Below are positions 6,149 to 7,356 of a stretch of 7,356 bases of DNA, piece after piece. The stretch spans positions 1 to 7,356 of the forward strand of contig JAIYCK010000272.1 of NCBI GenBank assembly GCA_027488055.1, given 5' to 3'. The first letter of the stretch is position 1, and each line of letters opens with the position of its first letter. The notes under the pieces are model-generated. The model made no database searches, was not told the origin of the DNA, and worked only from the letters and a program-made list of their open reading frames with translations. Source of the stretch: Flavobacteriales bacterium. GTDB taxonomy: Bacteria; Bacteroidota; Bacteroidia; Flavobacteriales_D; Sanyastnellaceae. A program made the translations under genes and the position numbers.

Positions 6149-7165
6149 TTATTGCAACAAAATGTGATTGAGTTCTCCCGTCATTATTTCATCAATGGTA
6201 TGAACAGGCATTTTAGTCTGATCCATTACCTCCTGAATCAACAATGGGCTCATAGTGAATCGGCCACTGATCATACATGGTTTGATATCCAATTCAGCAA
6301 GCATCTCTACTCCCTTCAAGGCAGCTAAGCTATCTCCGCATGAAAAAACAACATTCGAAATGGTACTCATGAACCCTTTGTGTCGCAAGAGAGCTGCCGT
6401 TTCTTGTTGCAACAGTCCATCTGCGATTTCCATAACGATGTAATCCGACTGGTGCTCATTCAATTGATATAGAAGTGACTGGTACATATCCAAAATATCC
6501 GATACTTGGCACATGTAGGTAGAAGGAAAACCCATGTCACAAAAATCCAATGACACGTCGGCACCGCAGTCATAGACCATGTCTTTGTCCTTAGAATATG
6601 CGGTCCCTGTGAGTTTTATAAAAGCCACTTGTTTGCCTGTGCTTTTCAAACCACGCGCCACGTGCGCCGCTGTGGTTGTTTTGCCGCTGTCCATTGTTGA
6701 TCCAATCGACAGAATTATTTTAGCATTGTTTGGAACCACACCCTCAAATGAGCTTCGTGTTCTTTTATAAAATTTGGTATTGATGACCTTGCCATCATCA
6801 CCACAACAATACCCGATTAACTTAACCTTGGTTGGTTCATACTCTTTCAACGAAGCATTTTTGGTGCGCATCACGCCCACTACACCACCAGCGCCAAGAA
6901 TGTCATACAACTCAAGCGGTTGGTCAGGCACATAGCCTTCGAATTGAGCAGTCGCATAACGATCGGCGAATGCGCCCACAAAACGGTCGCCTTCAAAAAT
7001 CCAGGCCAATCGCTTATCGTCTCATTGCAAGCTGCTATGGCGGTCAATCAATACTACTTCAAAAATGGCCAAATCGCCCGCCTTGGGGATATAATTGCCT
7101 GCCATTTCTGTATTCAACACATAGGAATCAATTCCTTTGGCTACAATGGTTTTTTTAAGTCTCAT
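6149..7165 (-). pseudogene. P-loop NTPase gene (SIMIBI/dethiobiotin-synthetase-like) interrupted by an in-frame TGA at codon 48
   Basis: From the ATG at 7165 the frame runs 338 codons to a TAA but contains one TGA (7024-7022). Coding character continues across it: GDLAIFEVVLIDRH before, RLAWIFEGDRFVGAF after. Together these form one N-terminal beta-rich domain, so this is a broken or recoded gene rather than two genes. After the TGA come FEGYVP, Walker A GSTMDSGKT (155-163, Lys162), KLTGT (184-188), a conserved-looking block ending LDFCDMGFPSTY (206-217), and IVMEIADG (243-250) as a Walker B-like strand. The P-loop half resembles DUF1611/MobB/dethiobiotin-synthetase-type NTPases; the substrate is unknown. 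Translation could restart at TTG 7009 (codon 53), giving 286 residues with the P-loop but without the first part of the beta domain. The ATG lies 7 nt after the stop of the T9SS cargo gene, so the two are probably cotranscribed. A sequencing error is a real alternative. Confidence 0.75.
7022..7024 (-). other. In-frame TGA inside the P-loop NTPase gene
   Basis: The codon follows CAA (Gln47) and precedes GAC GAT (Asp-Asp). The frame is the same on both sides, so a single-base substitution (for example from CGA or GGA) explains it and no indel is needed. It is the only in-frame stop inside any recognisable gene of the window; complete genes here end in TAA or TAG. Confidence 0.85.
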
Positions 7166-7172
7166 GTAAAGG

Positions 7173-7356
7173 TTATTTGTGTTTTTCTAATTTTTTTACG
7201 ACTACTCCTGAGGGTGTATATAATCTAATAGCATACATGCCTTGCGCCAGTTCTGAACATGGTATGGCAAAAGTTCCGCTTTGATTGACGCGCTGCGCTT
7301 TGATCAAACGTCCGACACTATCATATAATTCAAAATATTCTGTGCCTTCAACATCC
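7173..7356 (-). CDS. C-terminal T9SS type A sorting domain of a secreted protein (5' partial)
   Basis: The last 60 residues of a protein that starts beyond the right edge. They read as a T9SS type A sorting tail: FELYDSVGRLIKAQ, then SGTFAIPCSELAQGMYAIRL, then SGVVVKKLEKHK and TAA. Typical marks are the strand-turn 'Y/D-x-x-G-R' early on, the L-x-x-G-x-Y-x-[IV] motif in the middle (LAQGMYAI) and the Lys-rich V-x-K-x-x-x-K end. In this family the tail directs an outer-membrane-crossing cargo to PorU-dependent attachment or release. The functional part of the protein is outside the window, so its activity is unknown. There is no ATG near the edge, and the reading frame is set by the motif and the stop. 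Its stop is 7 nt upstream of the P-loop gene's ATG. Confidence 0.88.
   Translation of the reverse strand, partial: DVEGTEYFELYDSVGRLIKAQRVNQSGTFAIPCSELAQGMYAIRLYTPSGVVVKKLEKHK

Noticed and set aside
7022..7024. TGA read as selenocysteine
   Set aside because: The position lies between Gln and Asp-Asp in a variable-looking loop with no redox motif, and the RNA just downstream shows no convincing SECIS hairpin; the best stem I found (GGCGA/UCGCC) starts more than 30 nt away with a large loop.
7022..7024. TGA as a sense codon (alternative genetic code)
   Set aside because: No other gene in the window has an internal TGA, Trp is written TGG wherever I checked, and the gene families point to Bacteroidota, which use the standard bacterial code. 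The absence of TGA stops among six genes is too small a sample to argue reassignment.
7022..7165. Separate 47-residue small protein ending at the TGA
   Set aside because: Its sequence continues in the same frame into the P-loop gene and reads as the beginning of that protein's N-terminal domain.
6832..7228. Plus-strand open frames across the broken P-loop gene
   Set aside because: Both overlap the real minus-strand coding sequence and the T9SS tail, resemble no family, and have low-complexity hydrophobic ends.

Overview
The window looks like Bacteroidota (Bacteroidetes) chromosomal DNA of moderate GC content. The grounds are a C-terminal type IX secretion (T9SS) sorting domain, a heme-type TonB-dependent receptor, a DUF2490 outer-membrane protein, two lipoproteins with short lipoboxes, tightly packed genes, and a lack of clear Shine-Dalgarno sequences. 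I see no tRNA, rRNA, CRISPR array, insertion sequence or phage gene.

Layout. A TonB-dependent receptor missing its N-terminus fills 2-1534 on the plus strand. It converges on a bidirectional stem-loop terminator (1608-1636) shared with a minus-strand gene run. That run reads right to left from 6085 to 1674 as five genes: an ABC-exporter-like membrane protein with a degenerate ATPase domain, a small lipoprotein with a predicted beta-sandwich, a secreted protein made of five exact 26-residue YD-type repeats, a DUF2490 beta-barrel, and a lipid-anchored isoaspartyl peptidase/L-asparaginase. Junctions are 1 nt apart or overlap by 8, 11 and 1 nt, so this is almost certainly one translationally coupled operon. 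Upstream, also on the minus strand, lie a P-loop NTPase gene interrupted by one in-frame TGA (6149-7165) and the 3' end of a T9SS cargo gene (7173-7356), 7 nt apart.

Working together. All five operon products are predicted to be in or beyond the inner membrane: one inner-membrane protein, two lipoproteins, one secreted repeat protein and one outer-membrane barrel. The only recognisable enzyme is the lipoprotein Ntn-hydrolase, whose catalytic residues all appear present. The ABC-like protein keeps its six-helix membrane domain and the outline of its nucleotide-binding domain, but every ATP-handling motif is substituted. It is therefore probably a structural or regulatory pseudo-transporter rather than a pump. 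A joint role in handling isoaspartyl peptides or envelope proteins is inference only; I know of no described system with this gene set.

The most notable points are the ATPase-dead ABC protein in a coupled envelope operon, the perfect 26-residue periodicity in the YD protein, and the lone TGA inside an otherwise intact P-loop gene.
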